44,570 bases of DNA from CAYYKD01 sp964471825 (GCA_964471825.1 CAYYKD010000033.1:1-44570); one strand, 5' to 3'. Shown: positions 36,109-44,329, counted from the stretch's first letter. Numbers and translations: made by a program. Notes: generated from the letters alone by a model not told the origin.

Positions 36109-36635
36109 CCCTGTCTATGTGATCAAGCACTCTACCCGGGGTTCCAACTACAATATCTACACCTGATTTCAACTGTTTTAATTGTATAAACATTGATTGA
36201 CCGCCATAGATTGCTGCAACCCTGAGTTTTACACCACCTTTTAGTTTATTTATCTCTTCAGCAACCTGAATTGCCAACTCTCGTGTTGGTGCAAGTACAA
36301 TTGCTTGAGTGTGATTAGCACCAATTGTTAGTTTTTCGACAAATGTAAGTGCAAATACTGCTGTTTTTCCGGTTCCGGTCTGTGCCTGTGCTATTACATC
36401 TCTGTCTGACTGGAGGAGAATGGGGATGGTTTTTTCCTGTATCTCCGTCGGTTCTTCAAAACCCAATGATTCTAAAGTTTTAATTGCAGACAAACCGTTG
36501 TCACAAGTTTGACAATTGATATTCCATCTATTCAATATTTTTTCAAGGATGTGTCGATTATTTTCATTATCGTCAATTATCANNNNNNNNNNTAATTGAG
36601 GTTTCCGATAAACCTAATTTTCTAAAATTTTCCAT
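36101..36635 (-). CDS. deaD: DEAD-box RNA helicase, N-terminal part (interrupted)
   Basis: Helicase start: ATG at 36635 after AAGGA, coding MENFRKLGLSETSI, then a 10-N gap, then a foreign stretch, then KTLESLGFEEPTEIQ (Q motif), AQAQTGTGKTA (Walker A), APTRELA and VVGTPGRVLDH. It stops at 36101-36103 because one G is missing from a run at 36109-36111; adding it restores fusion to the C-terminal part. Deleting 36481-36592 would join MENFRKLGLSETSI directly to KTLESLGF, the normal helicase sequence. The intervening about 100 bases encode LIIDDNENNRHILEKILNRW, a receiver-domain beginning, which does not belong in a helicase. Confidence 0.8.
36583..36592. other. Assembly gap (10 N) in the helicase gene
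   Basis: Ten Ns next to a foreign receiver-domain fragment, consistent with a chimeric contig end. Confidence 0.95.
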
Positions 36636-36660
36636 TTATTTCCTTATATTTTTTTGCTGA

Positions 36661-37146
36661 TTATCCGCAGCATTTTTTAAACTTTTTACCGCTGCCGCAA
36701 ATACAGGGGTCATTTCTACCTGTCTTTGGTGCAGAGTTAATTACCTGTTTCACTTTAGGAGGAGCAGCATCATAAAAATACCAGCTGTTGTCTTTTTTTA
36801 CAAACTGTGCAACTTCAGAATGTACCTCTTCCCCCTTTTTTCTTTCGTAATAGGCGTTGAATTCTATTAAACCTGTAGTATCTTTTTCAGTGCCTTTTTG
36901 TTTTTCAATAATTTCAAGTCTAAGCCATTTAGTCTGTTCGGCCCATTCTTTAATAATAGCAGGGTCATGTTCAGCCGCTTTATCCGGATGAATCGTATTT
37001 ACAATGAAGTCAACTTCAAGTTTTACATGTGCAGTAAATCTTGCCCTTAATAGAGCCTCTGCTGTCTTTGCCTGTGCAACTCCGGTAATAATCGGCATAC
37101 AGCAGAGTTGATAATCTAATCCTGAACCACAATCACACTTTGTCAT
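36661..37146 (-). CDS. ychJ: YchJ-family protein with two SEC-C motifs
   Basis: A 161-residue UPF0225/YchJ-type protein. The N-terminus has a first SEC-C-like zinc motif (CDCGSGLDYQLCC) and the C-terminus a canonical one (GRNDPCICGSGKKFKKCCG), which in SecA binds zinc and contacts SecB and ribosomes. Between them is the YchJ NTF2-like core (ALLRARFTAHVKLEVDFIVN through EFNAYYERKKGEEVHSEVAQF). The function of YchJ proteins is not established. It shares strand and close spacing (30 bases) with the cyanophycinase-like gene upstream and lies just downstream of it. Confidence 0.9.
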   Translation of the reverse strand: MTKCDCGSGLDYQLCCMPIITGVAQAKTAEALLRARFTAHVKLEVDFIVNTIHPDKAAEHDPAIIKEWAEQTKWLRLEIIEKQKGTEKDTTGLIEFNAYYERKKGEEVHSEVAQFVKKDNSWYFYDAAPPKVKQVINSAPKTGRNDPCICGSGKKFKKCCG

Positions 37147-37176
37147 TAAATTTCCTCTCTTCCTCTTTATTATATT

Positions 37177-38211
37177 TTAATATTTCTTAATTAATTCAGT
37201 CCATCTGCCTCTACTTTTATAGTATATAAGCCCCTTGTATACTTCGATCTCTTTTTTATATTTATATGTGCCTTTTCTTTTTATTAAGTTAAAATTCTTG
37301 CCTTCTGTAAGTTTGATATAATTAAAAGTAGATGCAATAAGGTCCTCATAGGGTTTACAGTTTAAATCTCTTTTATCTTTTGGAATGATAACAAATGCTC
37401 CGGCTCCTTCAATTGTTGTTGATCCATCCTGATTGATAATAATTGCACCATTTTCATTTACACCAAGCCCAAAAGTATTTGACCAATTTTGACCTTCAAA
37501 ATTATCAATTTCCTTCTTTGAGTCATTTTCAATTATACGGGCAATAAATGATAATAATCTACCAAGTCTATCTCTTTCCGAGAAATGTGTATCACAAATG
37601 TACCCTTTTAAAGGTGTAAAGGCATGAAAATTTCCTTCAATATATTTATATGTTGGATTATAATAGGGATCTCTAAATGCTTGGCTAGAAGAAATACTAT
37701 CATTTTCACCGGTATATACAAATTGAGAAGCAATTGCGACACCTGCAGATGTTCCATAAATCGGTTTCCCTATAGCAACATGATTATTTATAGCCTGTTC
37801 CAATGGGGTGTTTTTCCATCTTTGCAAATATTTGAATTGATCTCCGCTTCCGAATATTATACCATCGGACATGCAGACACGACCTATTAGATAGGCATCA
37901 AATGCTGCTTCCTTTGTTTTAATTCCGAAGTGTTCAAGTGAATGAAGCTTTTCATCAACCATAATAAAGCCATCATATAGCCATGAACTCTCTATATATG
38001 AACCGTCTATATTTGTTTCAGCTGCATTTATTATTACGATATTTCCATGGTCACATCTTTTCATAAATTCAGCAAATCCGAATCTATAATCACCACCGCC
38101 ATTTAATACTATGCCATAACGAGGCCTTTTTTCAGCATACGATAGATCACCATCCCAGAATCTTAGATATCCAGTATTAGAATGATCTGAAAAATTGTAA
38201 GCCAACTCCAC
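37177..38211 (-). CDS. Cyanophycinase-like serine peptidase (S51)
   Basis: A 344-residue member of the peptidase E / cyanophycinase group. The nucleophile elbow is GTSAGVAI with Ser155, and DTHFSERDRLGRL (His209) matches the D-x-H-F-x-x-R-x-R-x-x-R-L block of cyanophycinases. GIVLNGGGDYRFG near the N-terminus and GIIFGSGDQFKYLQRW are further family blocks. Known members cut the aspartyl-arginine polymer cyanophycin or beta-aspartyl peptides. There is no signal peptide, so it is cytoplasmic, and no cyanophycin synthetase is in the window. Compared with the classical enzyme it has an extra C-terminal tail of about 60 residues rich in Lys and Tyr. The ATG at 38211 is a simple choice with no better upstream start. 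Confidence 0.85.
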   Translation of the reverse strand: MELAYNFSDHSNTGYLRFWDGDLSYAEKRPRYGIVLNGGGDYRFGFAEFMKRCDHGNIVIINAAETNIDGSYIESSWLYDGFIMVDEKLHSLEHFGIKTKEAAFDAYLIGRVCMSDGIIFGSGDQFKYLQRWKNTPLEQAINNHVAIGKPIYGTSAGVAIASQFVYTGENDSISSSQAFRDPYYNPTYKYIEGNFHAFTPLKGYICDTHFSERDRLGRLLSFIARIIENDSKKEIDNFEGQNWSNTFGLGVNENGAIIINQDGSTTIEGAGAFVIIPKDKRDLNCKPYEDLIASTFNYIKLTEGKNFNLIKRKGTYKYKKEIEVYKGLIYYKSRGRWTELIKKY

Positions 38212-38332
38212 TCTCCAAAATATATTGAATATTCAATATATAACTACGAGATAATTATGTCAATGATAAATTTCTATAATTTTTAATAGTTAACTTCATG
38301 ATAAAATAATTTTAAAATTTGCTTGAAAATGA

Positions 38333-38361
38333 TTGACTTTGTTAAAGAACTATGATATATT
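38333..38361 (+). promoter_or_regulatory. Promoter of the tRNA cluster
   Basis: TTGACT (38333-38338) and TATATT (38356-38361) with exactly 17-base spacing, 14 bases before the first tRNA. Confidence 0.75.
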
Positions 38362-38375
38362 CCGGCTACACTTTA

Positions 38376-38451
38376 CGGGAAGTAGCCTAGTCCGGTTCAA
38401 GGCGTCTGGTTTGGGACCAGAAGAGCGGGGGTTCGAATCCCTCCTTCCCGA
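38376..38451 (+). tRNA. tRNA-Pro (TGG)
   Basis: Full cloverleaf with acceptor CGGGAAG/CTTCCCG, anticodon loop TTTGGGA (anticodon TGG) and T-arm with GTTCGAATC. The CCA end is not encoded. Confidence 0.95.
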
Positions 38452-38457
38452 AATTTC

Positions 38458-38531
<74 letters not shown>

Positions 38532-38538
38532 TTACAAT

Positions 38539-38611
38539 GGTGGGTGTAGTTCAAAGGTAGAGCGTCAGATTGTGGTTCTGATTGTTGCGGGTTCGATTCC
38601 CGTCACTCACC
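38539..38611 (+). tRNA. tRNA-His (GTG)
   Basis: Anticodon loop TTGTGGT (GTG). An extra 5' G (38539) can pair with C at the discriminator position, the identity mark of tRNA-His. Confidence 0.94.
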
Positions 38612-38616
38612 CATAT

Positions 38617-38690
38617 GCGTTCGTAGCTCAGTTGGATAGAGTACCGGACTTCGAATCCGTGGGTCGCAGGTTCGAATCCTGCCGGGCGCG
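38617..38690 (+). tRNA. tRNA-Arg (TCG)
   Basis: Anticodon loop CTTCGAA (TCG), acceptor GCGTTCG/CGGGCGC with two G-T pairs, discriminator G. Confidence 0.93.
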
Positions 38691-38701
38691 ATAACTAATG
38701 C

Positions 38702-38774
38702 GGGTTGTTAGCTCAGTTGGTAGAGCAGCAGACTCTTAATCTGCGGGTCAAAGGTTCGATCCCTTTACAACCTA
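38702..38774 (+). tRNA. tRNA-Lys (CTT)
   Basis: Anticodon loop CTCTTAA (CTT), D-arm GCTC/GAGC and T-arm AAAGG/CCTTT, discriminator A. Confidence 0.93.
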
Positions 38775-38785
38775 TTTAAAAATTA

Positions 38786-38867
38786 GCGAGCGTGGTGAAA
38801 TTGGCAGACACGCTAGACTTAGGATCTAGTGCCGTGAGGTGTAGGGGTTCAAGTCCCCTCGCTCGCA
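38786..38867 (+). tRNA. tRNA-Leu (TAG)
   Basis: Class II tRNA of 82 bases with a long variable arm; anticodon loop CTTAGGA (TAG), acceptor GCGAGCG/CGCTCGC, discriminator A. Confidence 0.94.
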
Positions 38868-38877
38868 ATTTATTTTA

Positions 38878-38917
38878 GTTGCCTGTGTTGATCATAGGTA
38901 ACTAAAATCTTTTTTTA
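38878..38917 (+). terminator. Hairpin terminator between tRNA-Leu and tRNA-Gly
   Basis: AGTTGCCT pairs with AGGTAACT (one G-T pair) followed by AAAATC and seven Ts. It suggests a transcript end inside the cluster. Confidence 0.7.
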
Positions 38918-38920
38918 CTA

Positions 38921-38992
38921 GCGAGAATAGCTCAGTGGTAGAGCTTCACCTTGCCAAGGTGGATGTCGCGGGTTCAAGTCCCGTTTCTCGCT
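38921..38992 (+). tRNA. tRNA-Gly (GCC), copy 1
   Basis: Anticodon loop TTGCCAA (GCC), acceptor GCGAGAA/TTCTCGC, discriminator T. Confidence 0.95.
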
Positions 38993-38995
38993 CAT

Positions 38996-39020
38996 GGGTT
39001 AAAACCCTAAAAAATTTTTT
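38996..39020 (+). terminator. Hairpin between the tRNA-Gly copies
   Basis: GGGTT-AA-AACCC is followed by an A run and six Ts. It is part of the 28-base spacer of the tRNA-Gly repeat unit. Confidence 0.5.
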
Positions 39021-39192
39021 GCGAGAATAGCTCAGTGGTAGAGCTTCACCTTGCCAAGGTGGATGTCGCGGGTTCNNNNNNNNNNNNNNNNNNNNNNNNN
39101 NNNNNNNNNNNNNNNNNNNNNNNNNNNNNNNNNNNNNNNNNNNNNNNNNNNNNNNNNNNNNNNNNNNNNNNNNNNAAGTCCCGTTTCTCGCT
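39021..39192 (+). tRNA. tRNA-Gly (GCC), copy 2, interrupted by a 100-N gap
   Basis: The first 55 bases (39021-39075) equal copy 1; then 100 Ns (39076-39175); then the last 17 bases of the same tRNA (39176-39192). Joining the flanks directly restores a perfect tRNA, or the gap may hold the end of copy 2 and the start of a third copy. Confidence 0.85.
39076..39175. other. Assembly gap (100 N) in the tRNA-Gly repeat
   Basis: The gap length equals exactly one tRNA-Gly repeat unit (72-base gene plus 28-base spacer), unlike the other gaps of 10 or 35. Confidence 0.95.
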
Positions 39193-39196
39193 AGAT

Positions 39197-39226
39197 AACA
39201 GACCTAATATATGGTCTGTTTTTTTT
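39197..39226 (+). terminator. Terminator of the tRNA cluster
   Basis: AACAGACC pairs with GGTCTGTT, 7-base loop, followed by a run of nine Ts. Confidence 0.9.
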
Positions 39227-39235
39227 TAAAATAAA

Positions 39236-39265
39236 TTGACTTTTAGGGAGTAAGGTTGTTATACT
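39236..39265 (+). promoter_or_regulatory. Promoter of the serine acetyltransferase gene
   Basis: TTGACT (39236-39241) and TATACT (39260-39265) with 18-base spacing, about 30 bases before the ATG at 39297. Confidence 0.7.
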
Positions 39266-39296
39266 CTTATTTATTAAATCAAGTTAGGAAAAATCT

Positions 39297-40235
39297 ATGG
39301 AAATAAAAAAAATATCATTATCGGATAGTCATTTAAAGAGGCTTGAGTTAGGTGTAAATACAATTTTAGATGATTATGCTAAGGATGGATCAGTAAATCA
39401 TATAAATAAATATCCAATACCCTCTAAAGATACTGTTGTGAAAATATTGCATGAATTATTTGATATTATTTATCCGGGGTATTTTTCCGAGAGAGAGATT
39501 ACAAACGCTAATATAAAGCATTATTATGGTAATAGAATTTCAGTTGTGTTCGAAAAATTAGCATTAGAAATTGCAAAATCAATAAGGCACGACCATAATT
39601 TAAGAGAAAATAGGTGTGATATCTGTGATGAGTGTTTGACTAATGGGGTTGAGGGTGCTCTCAGTCTTATAGAAAAACTTCCGGATATTCGATTGATGTT
39701 AATGAAGGATGTAAGCTCTGCCTTTGATGGAGATCCTGCAGCAAAGAGTTTTCATGAGATAATTTTTAGTTATCCTGGGCTTTTTTCTATTACAATTCAT
39801 AGGATTGCTCATGAACTGTATAAATCTGATATTCCATTGATCCCTAGAATTATGTCTGAGTACTCTCATTCGAAAACGGGGATAGATATACATCCCGGTG
39901 CAACTATTGATGAGAATTTTTTTATTGATCATGGAACGGGTGTTGTAATAGGTGAGACCTGTAAGATCGGTAAAAATGTAAAGCTATATCAAGGGGTAAC
40001 GCTTGGTGCTTTAAGTTTTCCTAAGGATGATCGAGGTAAATTGATAAAAGGGCTTCAGAGGCATCCGATCATTGAGGATAATGTTACGATATATGCTAAT
40101 GCAACTATTCTTGGGGGTGAGACAGTTATAGGATCAGGCTCGGTTATTGGTGGCAATGTGTGGGTTGTCGAATCTGTTCCTCCAAATTCCAGGGTACTTT
40201 CAGTAGAAAGTGGGCATAGGGTTGTTACTAAGTAA
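39297..40235 (+). CDS. Serine O-acetyltransferase (EpsC/CysE type)
   Basis: It makes O-acetylserine from serine and acetyl-CoA, the entry step of cysteine synthesis. The protein is 312 residues, longer than Bacillus CysE, with a helical N-terminal domain typical of the EpsC-type enzymes. The C-terminal left-handed beta helix shows hexapeptide repeats (TGIDIHPGATIDENFFIDH, GVVIGETCKIGKNVKLYQGV, PIIEDNVTIYANATILGG). The catalytic His is in FIDHGTGVVIGE. A cysteine trio (RCDICDEC, near residue 107) in the N-terminal domain is unusual and could bind a metal. AGGAA precedes the ATG. The gene end overlaps the convergent methyltransferase by 8 bases. Confidence 0.92.
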   Translation: MEIKKISLSDSHLKRLELGVNTILDDYAKDGSVNHINKYPIPSKDTVVKILHELFDIIYPGYFSEREITNANIKHYYGNRISVVFEKLALEIAKSIRHDHNLRENRCDICDECLTNGVEGALSLIEKLPDIRLMLMKDVSSAFDGDPAAKSFHEIIFSYPGLFSITIHRIAHELYKSDIPLIPRIMSEYSHSKTGIDIHPGATIDENFFIDHGTGVVIGETCKIGKNVKLYQGVTLGALSFPKDDRGKLIKGLQRHPIIEDNVTIYANATILGGETVIGSGSVIGGNVWVVESVPPNSRVLSVESGHRVVTK

Positions 40236-40893
40236 TTTTTTGATAAATAACCACCCTTTTCGTATCATTGTAGATCATCTTTAGTTTAAAGAAACTTTCG
40301 ATATATGTTGGTGTTTTGGTGTTCATTATTGATACATGGGTTGGGTCATTAGGATAATACCATGTGCTGAATTCAGTTTTGTCCTGAAGTATTGCACTCA
40401 TGATTGTAAGTATTCCATTCTTATTCAGTCTATCTAGAATTTTATTTATTTCTCTGAAGGGGGAATAAAAATGTTCAAATGCCTCTGTTGTAAAAATAAA
40501 ATCATAATGAACAGGTTTTAGAGAGGGGAAGAAGTATGGGTCGTAGTTGTCCATGTGAAATCCCTTCCGTGTTAGTAATTCAGATAAAACCGGTGATGGT
40601 CCGCATCCGTAGTCTAATCCTTTCATCTTTGTATTAATAAAACTTAGTGTTGGATTTATAGCTTGATTTAAAAAATCTATGTAACCTGTGTCATCTATAT
40701 GATTCTTGTGTTGGTTATATCTTTTAATTTCTTCATCGTTGGTTAAAAGCAGGTCCTTTCTTACAAAGTGAAGACCACATTGGTTGCATTCTAAGTATAC
40801 TCTTTGATCTCTAACGGTGTGTTCTTTAAATTCTGATTGGGTGTTACATAGGGGACAGGTGTTTTTCAAAAAAATATCCTTAGTTAAATTCAA
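40228..40893 (-). CDS. Methyltransferase with N-terminal zinc-ribbon-like motif
   Basis: A 221-residue class I SAM-dependent methyltransferase. The N-terminal 45 residues hold two C-x-x-C pairs (Cys13/16 and Cys36/39), a zinc-ribbon knuckle like those in PF13489-type methyltransferases. The SAM site is MKGLDYGCGPSPVLSEL (motif I D-x-G-C-G), with DNYDPYFFPS as the acidic motif II and FIFTTEAFEHFYSPFREI as the post-II H-x-x-D/E segment. Substrate is unknown; related proteins methylate sugars or tRNA-linked compounds. It overlaps the serine acetyltransferase gene tail to tail. Confidence 0.83.
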   Translation of the reverse strand: MNLTKDIFLKNTCPLCNTQSEFKEHTVRDQRVYLECNQCGLHFVRKDLLLTNDEEIKRYNQHKNHIDDTGYIDFLNQAINPTLSFINTKMKGLDYGCGPSPVLSELLTRKGFHMDNYDPYFFPSLKPVHYDFIFTTEAFEHFYSPFREINKILDRLNKNGILTIMSAILQDKTEFSTWYYPNDPTHVSIMNTKTPTYIESFFKLKMIYNDTKRVVIYQKIT

Positions 40894-41116
40894 TAGTTTT
40901 GTTAATAAACTGTTTTATGATTATTGTCAAACTCATTTTTAATATTTGACAAGTATTTAGACAGATATCTCATTTTTTGAAAAATCTAATTTTTATTAAT
41001 ATTAAGCAAATGAAAAATCAAAATTATCATAAATTTATTGTGAAAAGAGAGTCTCATTGTAAAGTTGAGATAATTTTTTTATCTTTTTTTTTATTAATTT
41101 TTTTTTATTAATTAAC

Positions 41117-41144
41117 TTGAATTGTTAGTTTATTAATATATAAT
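41117..41144 (+). promoter_or_regulatory. Candidate promoter of the sirtuin gene
   Basis: TTGAAT (41117-41122) and TATAAT (41139-41144) with 16-base spacing, just before AGGTG and the ATG. Confidence 0.55.
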
Positions 41145-41160
41145 AAAAACAGGTGTGAAA

Positions 41161-41916
41161 ATGCAAAAAGAAATCAATAAGGCGTTTGATCTAATCAAAT
41201 CATCAAAACATATATTTTTTTTTACAGGAGCAGGTATTAGCACCTCATCTGGAATTCCTGACTTTCGAAGTAAAAATGGGTTGTATAATATGGTTAGGGA
41301 TTTAAATAGAGATATTGAGAATCCTGAATTGGTTTTTGATATATCATACTTTAAAAAAGATCCATCTCTTTTTTATGAGGTTTCTAGTTTAATTTTGAAT
41401 TATGATGTAGTACCAACGCTTTCACATAGGTTTATTGCTCATATAGAGCAGTTAGGGAAGTTGAGTCTTCTTGTTACTCAAAATATTGATATGCTTCATA
41501 CAAAGGCGGGTAATAAAAATGTCTTTGAATGTCATGGAAGTTATAGCGAGGCTAGGTGTCTAACATGTGATAAAACTTATAGTTTTTGTGAGTTGGAGGC
41601 TACGATATTAAATAGACAGGTACCTCTCTGTAATTGTGGCGGGGTAATTAAGCCTAATGTTGTATTCTTTGGAGAGCAGTTGCCTTTTGAATTTTATGAT
41701 ATATATGAAGATCCGCCACATTGTGATCTTGTGGTTGTTGTTGGTACCTCTCTTACTGTTCAACCGGCAGCGAGTCTACCTCTTAAACTTTTAACTGAAG
41801 CTAAATCTATTATTATTAATAAAGAGAAAACAATTTTTGATGGTAAGTTTGATTTAGTTATTCATGAGGAATCCGATCTTGTTTTTGATAAGATATGGAA
41901 GATGATTGATCTGTAG
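41161..41916 (+). CDS. cobB: Sir2-family NAD-dependent protein deacylase
   Basis: A sirtuin of 251 residues that removes acyl groups from lysines with NAD. I prefer the ATG at 41161 (AGGTG upstream) to a GTG two codons earlier. The NAD site GAGISTSSGIPDFRSKNG, TQNIDMLHTKAG and the catalytic His in ECHGSYSEARC are intact. Zinc is held by CLTC and a later CNC pair (VPLCNCGG), in place of the more common C-x-x-C. FFGEQLP and VVVGTSLTVQPAA complete the fold. It converges on the ICMT-like gene. No acetyl-CoA synthetase gene, a common partner, is near. Confidence 0.93.
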   Translation: MQKEINKAFDLIKSSKHIFFFTGAGISTSSGIPDFRSKNGLYNMVRDLNRDIENPELVFDISYFKKDPSLFYEVSSLILNYDVVPTLSHRFIAHIEQLGKLSLLVTQNIDMLHTKAGNKNVFECHGSYSEARCLTCDKTYSFCELEATILNRQVPLCNCGGVIKPNVVFFGEQLPFEFYDIYEDPPHCDLVVVVGTSLTVQPAASLPLKLLTEAKSIIINKEKTIFDGKFDLVIHEESDLVFDKIWKMIDL

Positions 41917-41951
41917 TAATTGATCAGTAGTATGAATAGGTTAAAATTTGT

Positions 41952-42653
41952 CTAGTCAATATTAATACAAAATGATTTTAATGCTGGAATTAACTTTGGA
42001 AAGAAAAGACCTGTTTTGATTTTGTAGTTATAGTAGTCAATATCATATATATTCATAAAATCATCAGTTTTTTTTGCTTGAATGGTATTTATGATAGTTA
42101 TTAGGGCTGACATTATTATGCATGATAAAGACAGTGTTGAGAGCGATAAACCTGTTAGTATTAGCATCTCAGAGGATAGAAGTGGAAATCTAATTAAATT
42201 ATGTTTTATATACTTATTAGGTTTGTCAGTATTATCACTACATATATTATTTTTATTATTGTAAATATCAGTGATGTCGTTTTTATTTGATAATTTATAA
42301 AGAGTGTTATAGTTGAATGAGCTAACTAATCCAAATATATATAACATTAATCCAAAGCTTCTTATGATTACTTCAAATTCGGTATATAAAAAAAAGTTTC
42401 CTATTCCTATTATAGATATGAGATGGAAAAGAGTAAACAGGAAAACTAAAAAATATTTGTAAAAGGAAATAAGGATGAATTTGGGCTTATACTCGTTTTT
42501 GGGTTTACTTAATTTTGTAATGAATTTTTTAATAATAAACTTAAAATAGAAGAGGTAGAAAAATAATAATAACGAAATGTTAACCACAGAAAGTATTAGA
42601 TTTAAATCTTTGTTATAATAAATACCAATATCAAATATTCCTGTTATAAACAT
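41952..42653 (-). CDS. ICMT-like integral membrane protein
   Basis: A 233-residue protein with five or six hydrophobic helices (about 17-42, 62-86, 93-112, 155-195). The C-terminal part (HNLIRFPLLSSEMLIL, then DDFMNIYDIDYYNYKIKTGL, FFPKLIP) follows the pattern of isoprenylcysteine/phospholipid methyltransferases and NnrU-like proteins, where a R-H-P-x-Y motif and a Y-x-x-Y-K-x-x-x-P-x-x-x-P end bind SAM. The His-Pro spacing is changed here (H-x-x-x-R-F-P), so activity is uncertain. It lies 15 bases downstream of the adenylate cyclase gene on the same strand, so the two are likely co-transcribed. Confidence 0.65.
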   Translation of the reverse strand: MFITGIFDIGIYYNKDLNLILSVVNISLLLFFYLFYFKFIIKKFITKLSKPKNEYKPKFILISFYKYFLVFLFTLFHLISIIGIGNFFLYTEFEVIIRSFGLMLYIFGLVSSFNYNTLYKLSNKNDITDIYNNKNNICSDNTDKPNKYIKHNLIRFPLLSSEMLILTGLSLSTLSLSCIIMSALITIINTIQAKKTDDFMNIYDIDYYNYKIKTGLFFPKLIPALKSFCINID

Positions 42654-42668
42654 AATTTATCTCTCCAA

Positions 42669-44167
42669 TTATTTAATCTGAAAATCATAAATTCCTGACC
42701 ACATTTCAATTTCGCCTGAATCGATCTTTGCTTTAGTTTCAAGGCATCTTTGAGTTAGGAAGTTAAGGTGGGTATGAGCTGAATTTTCTTTACCATCTTC
42801 AAGGATAGGGTATTCTATTTTGATTTTTTTATATATTTCAATTGCTTTATCAAAGTCGCCGTTTACATACATAGAAAATGCATCTGTTATAAGGTCGTGG
42901 TATTTTTCATCTGTACTTTCACAGTTACAGGAAAATTTGTCATATATACCGTATATCTTTACAGGCCTGTTCATTCCTTTGACTCTTATTATATCGAGAT
43001 CGGCAAAGTAAATTCTGTCAGTTATTTTTTCTTTTAGTTCATCAGATATTATAATTCCTGTNNNNNNNNNNTAAGTGATTCAAATCTGCTGGACATATTC
43101 ACAACTTCACCGATAACTGTGTTATCCATTTTCCATGATGATCCTATATTGCCTTTGATCATTTTGCCATAGTGAATTCCGATGCCGTTTCTAAGTTGCT
43201 CACCGTCTACAAAAAAGCCTGTTAGTGACTTTCTCATCTCGATGGCAGCTTTTATTGCATCATTGGCATTCTCAAAAATTGCCATAAAACAGTCGCCTAT
43301 AAGTTTGTCTATTTCGCCATTGTTATCTATAACAATTGAATTCATGGTTGAGAAATATGGATTAAGAATTTCAATGACTTCTTTAGGTGCTTTGTTTTCT
43401 GTAAGTTTACTGAATTCACGAATATCGCAGAATAATACAGCAAGTTCTTTTTCCTCAGGCATTAGCTGTGTAGGGTCTGTTCCGTCATATATTTTTTTTA
43501 CTAATGATGGTTTAGTGTATATTCGTAGAATATTTAAAGTATGAATTGTTTTATCGCGTTCTTGCTTGGCATTTTTCTCGTTGGTTTCTGCGACATCAAG
43601 CATTCTTTTAGTGATTGTGAGTATCATATAGGATAAAATTCCAAAAAATATATAAATTGATGATACTACTATTAGAGTTATTATCACGATAGGATCATTT
43701 TCTATTCCAAGTTGATATTTGTATCTAATGATATAGAATGAAAAAATACCTAAAAGCCCAGTGATTGTAACTACTATAATATTAAAGTTATTAAATGAAA
43801 TGAGTCCTGTTGCAATTAGTACGGTAGTAATTGTAAGTGTGTATCTATATAAATCAAATGGATTGTTATATTTATCAAGTATAATTGCGTAAGTTTGAAT
43901 TGATATAAGTGTAACCATAAGTAGGATAGATGAGGTGTTGAAAAAACCAGCACGGAAAATTAAAAGACATATTAATGATACTGCAATACCTAGTAGGTAG
44001 GGTAGGTATAGATGAAATGAAAATCCAAAGCAAAATTCGGTTAGAGAAACAATTACCAGTATTGCAATTCCTATAATATCTATATAGAAAAAGCTTCTAG
44101 CTCTCTTTTCTCTTTCCCTGCTAACTCCAATGTATTTGTTTATGAAATAATTCTCGATATTAAACAT
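42669..44167 (-). CDS. Membrane-bound class III adenylate cyclase
   Basis: This enzyme would make cAMP from ATP. Six helices (about 30-46, 52-72, 78-96, 109-126, 128-148, 160-186) form the N-terminal membrane domain. A short coiled linker leads to a class III cyclase domain with the metal Asp248 (LFCDIREFS) and Asp292 (LIGDCFMAIF). Lys288 just before it and a Thr in NTVIGEVVN are the adenine-type determinants, so ATP rather than GTP is expected. The 10-N gap (43062-43071) lies just after VVNMSSRFESL, and coding resumes with TGIIISDELKEKI and RVKGMNRPVKIYGIYDKF, the normal end of the domain. About 90 further residues (AFSMYVNGDFDKAIEIYKKI) form a TPR-like tail. Confidence 0.88.
43062..43071. 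other. Assembly gap (10 N) in the adenylate cyclase gene
   Basis: The frame differs on the two sides; a few residues of the loop after VVNMSSRFESL are missing. Confidence 0.95.
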
Positions 44168-44300
44168 TAGCCCTACTTTATTTTAAGTAACATATGAAGT
44201 TTAATATATAATAATTTTAAAGTTTTATAAAGAAGAAATTGTTAAAAAAATCAATAATATATTTCCTTTGTAGTTTTTTTAAATTTATTTCAAATATTGC

Positions 44301-44329
44301 TTGACTTGTCGGTTAGTATATGGTATAAG
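44301..44329 (+). promoter_or_regulatory. Strong sigma70-type promoter P1
   Basis: TTGACT (44301-44306) and TATAAG (44324-44329) with 17-base spacing, pointing out of the window to the right. Confidence 0.7.

Noticed and set aside
39035..39229. Open frame through the tRNA-Gly copies
   Set aside because: It runs over tRNA sequence and a block of Ns.
41040..41112. Poly-T and TTTTTTATTAA repeats as a regulatory element
   Set aside because: They are AT-rich low-complexity sequence with no clear unit or dyad.
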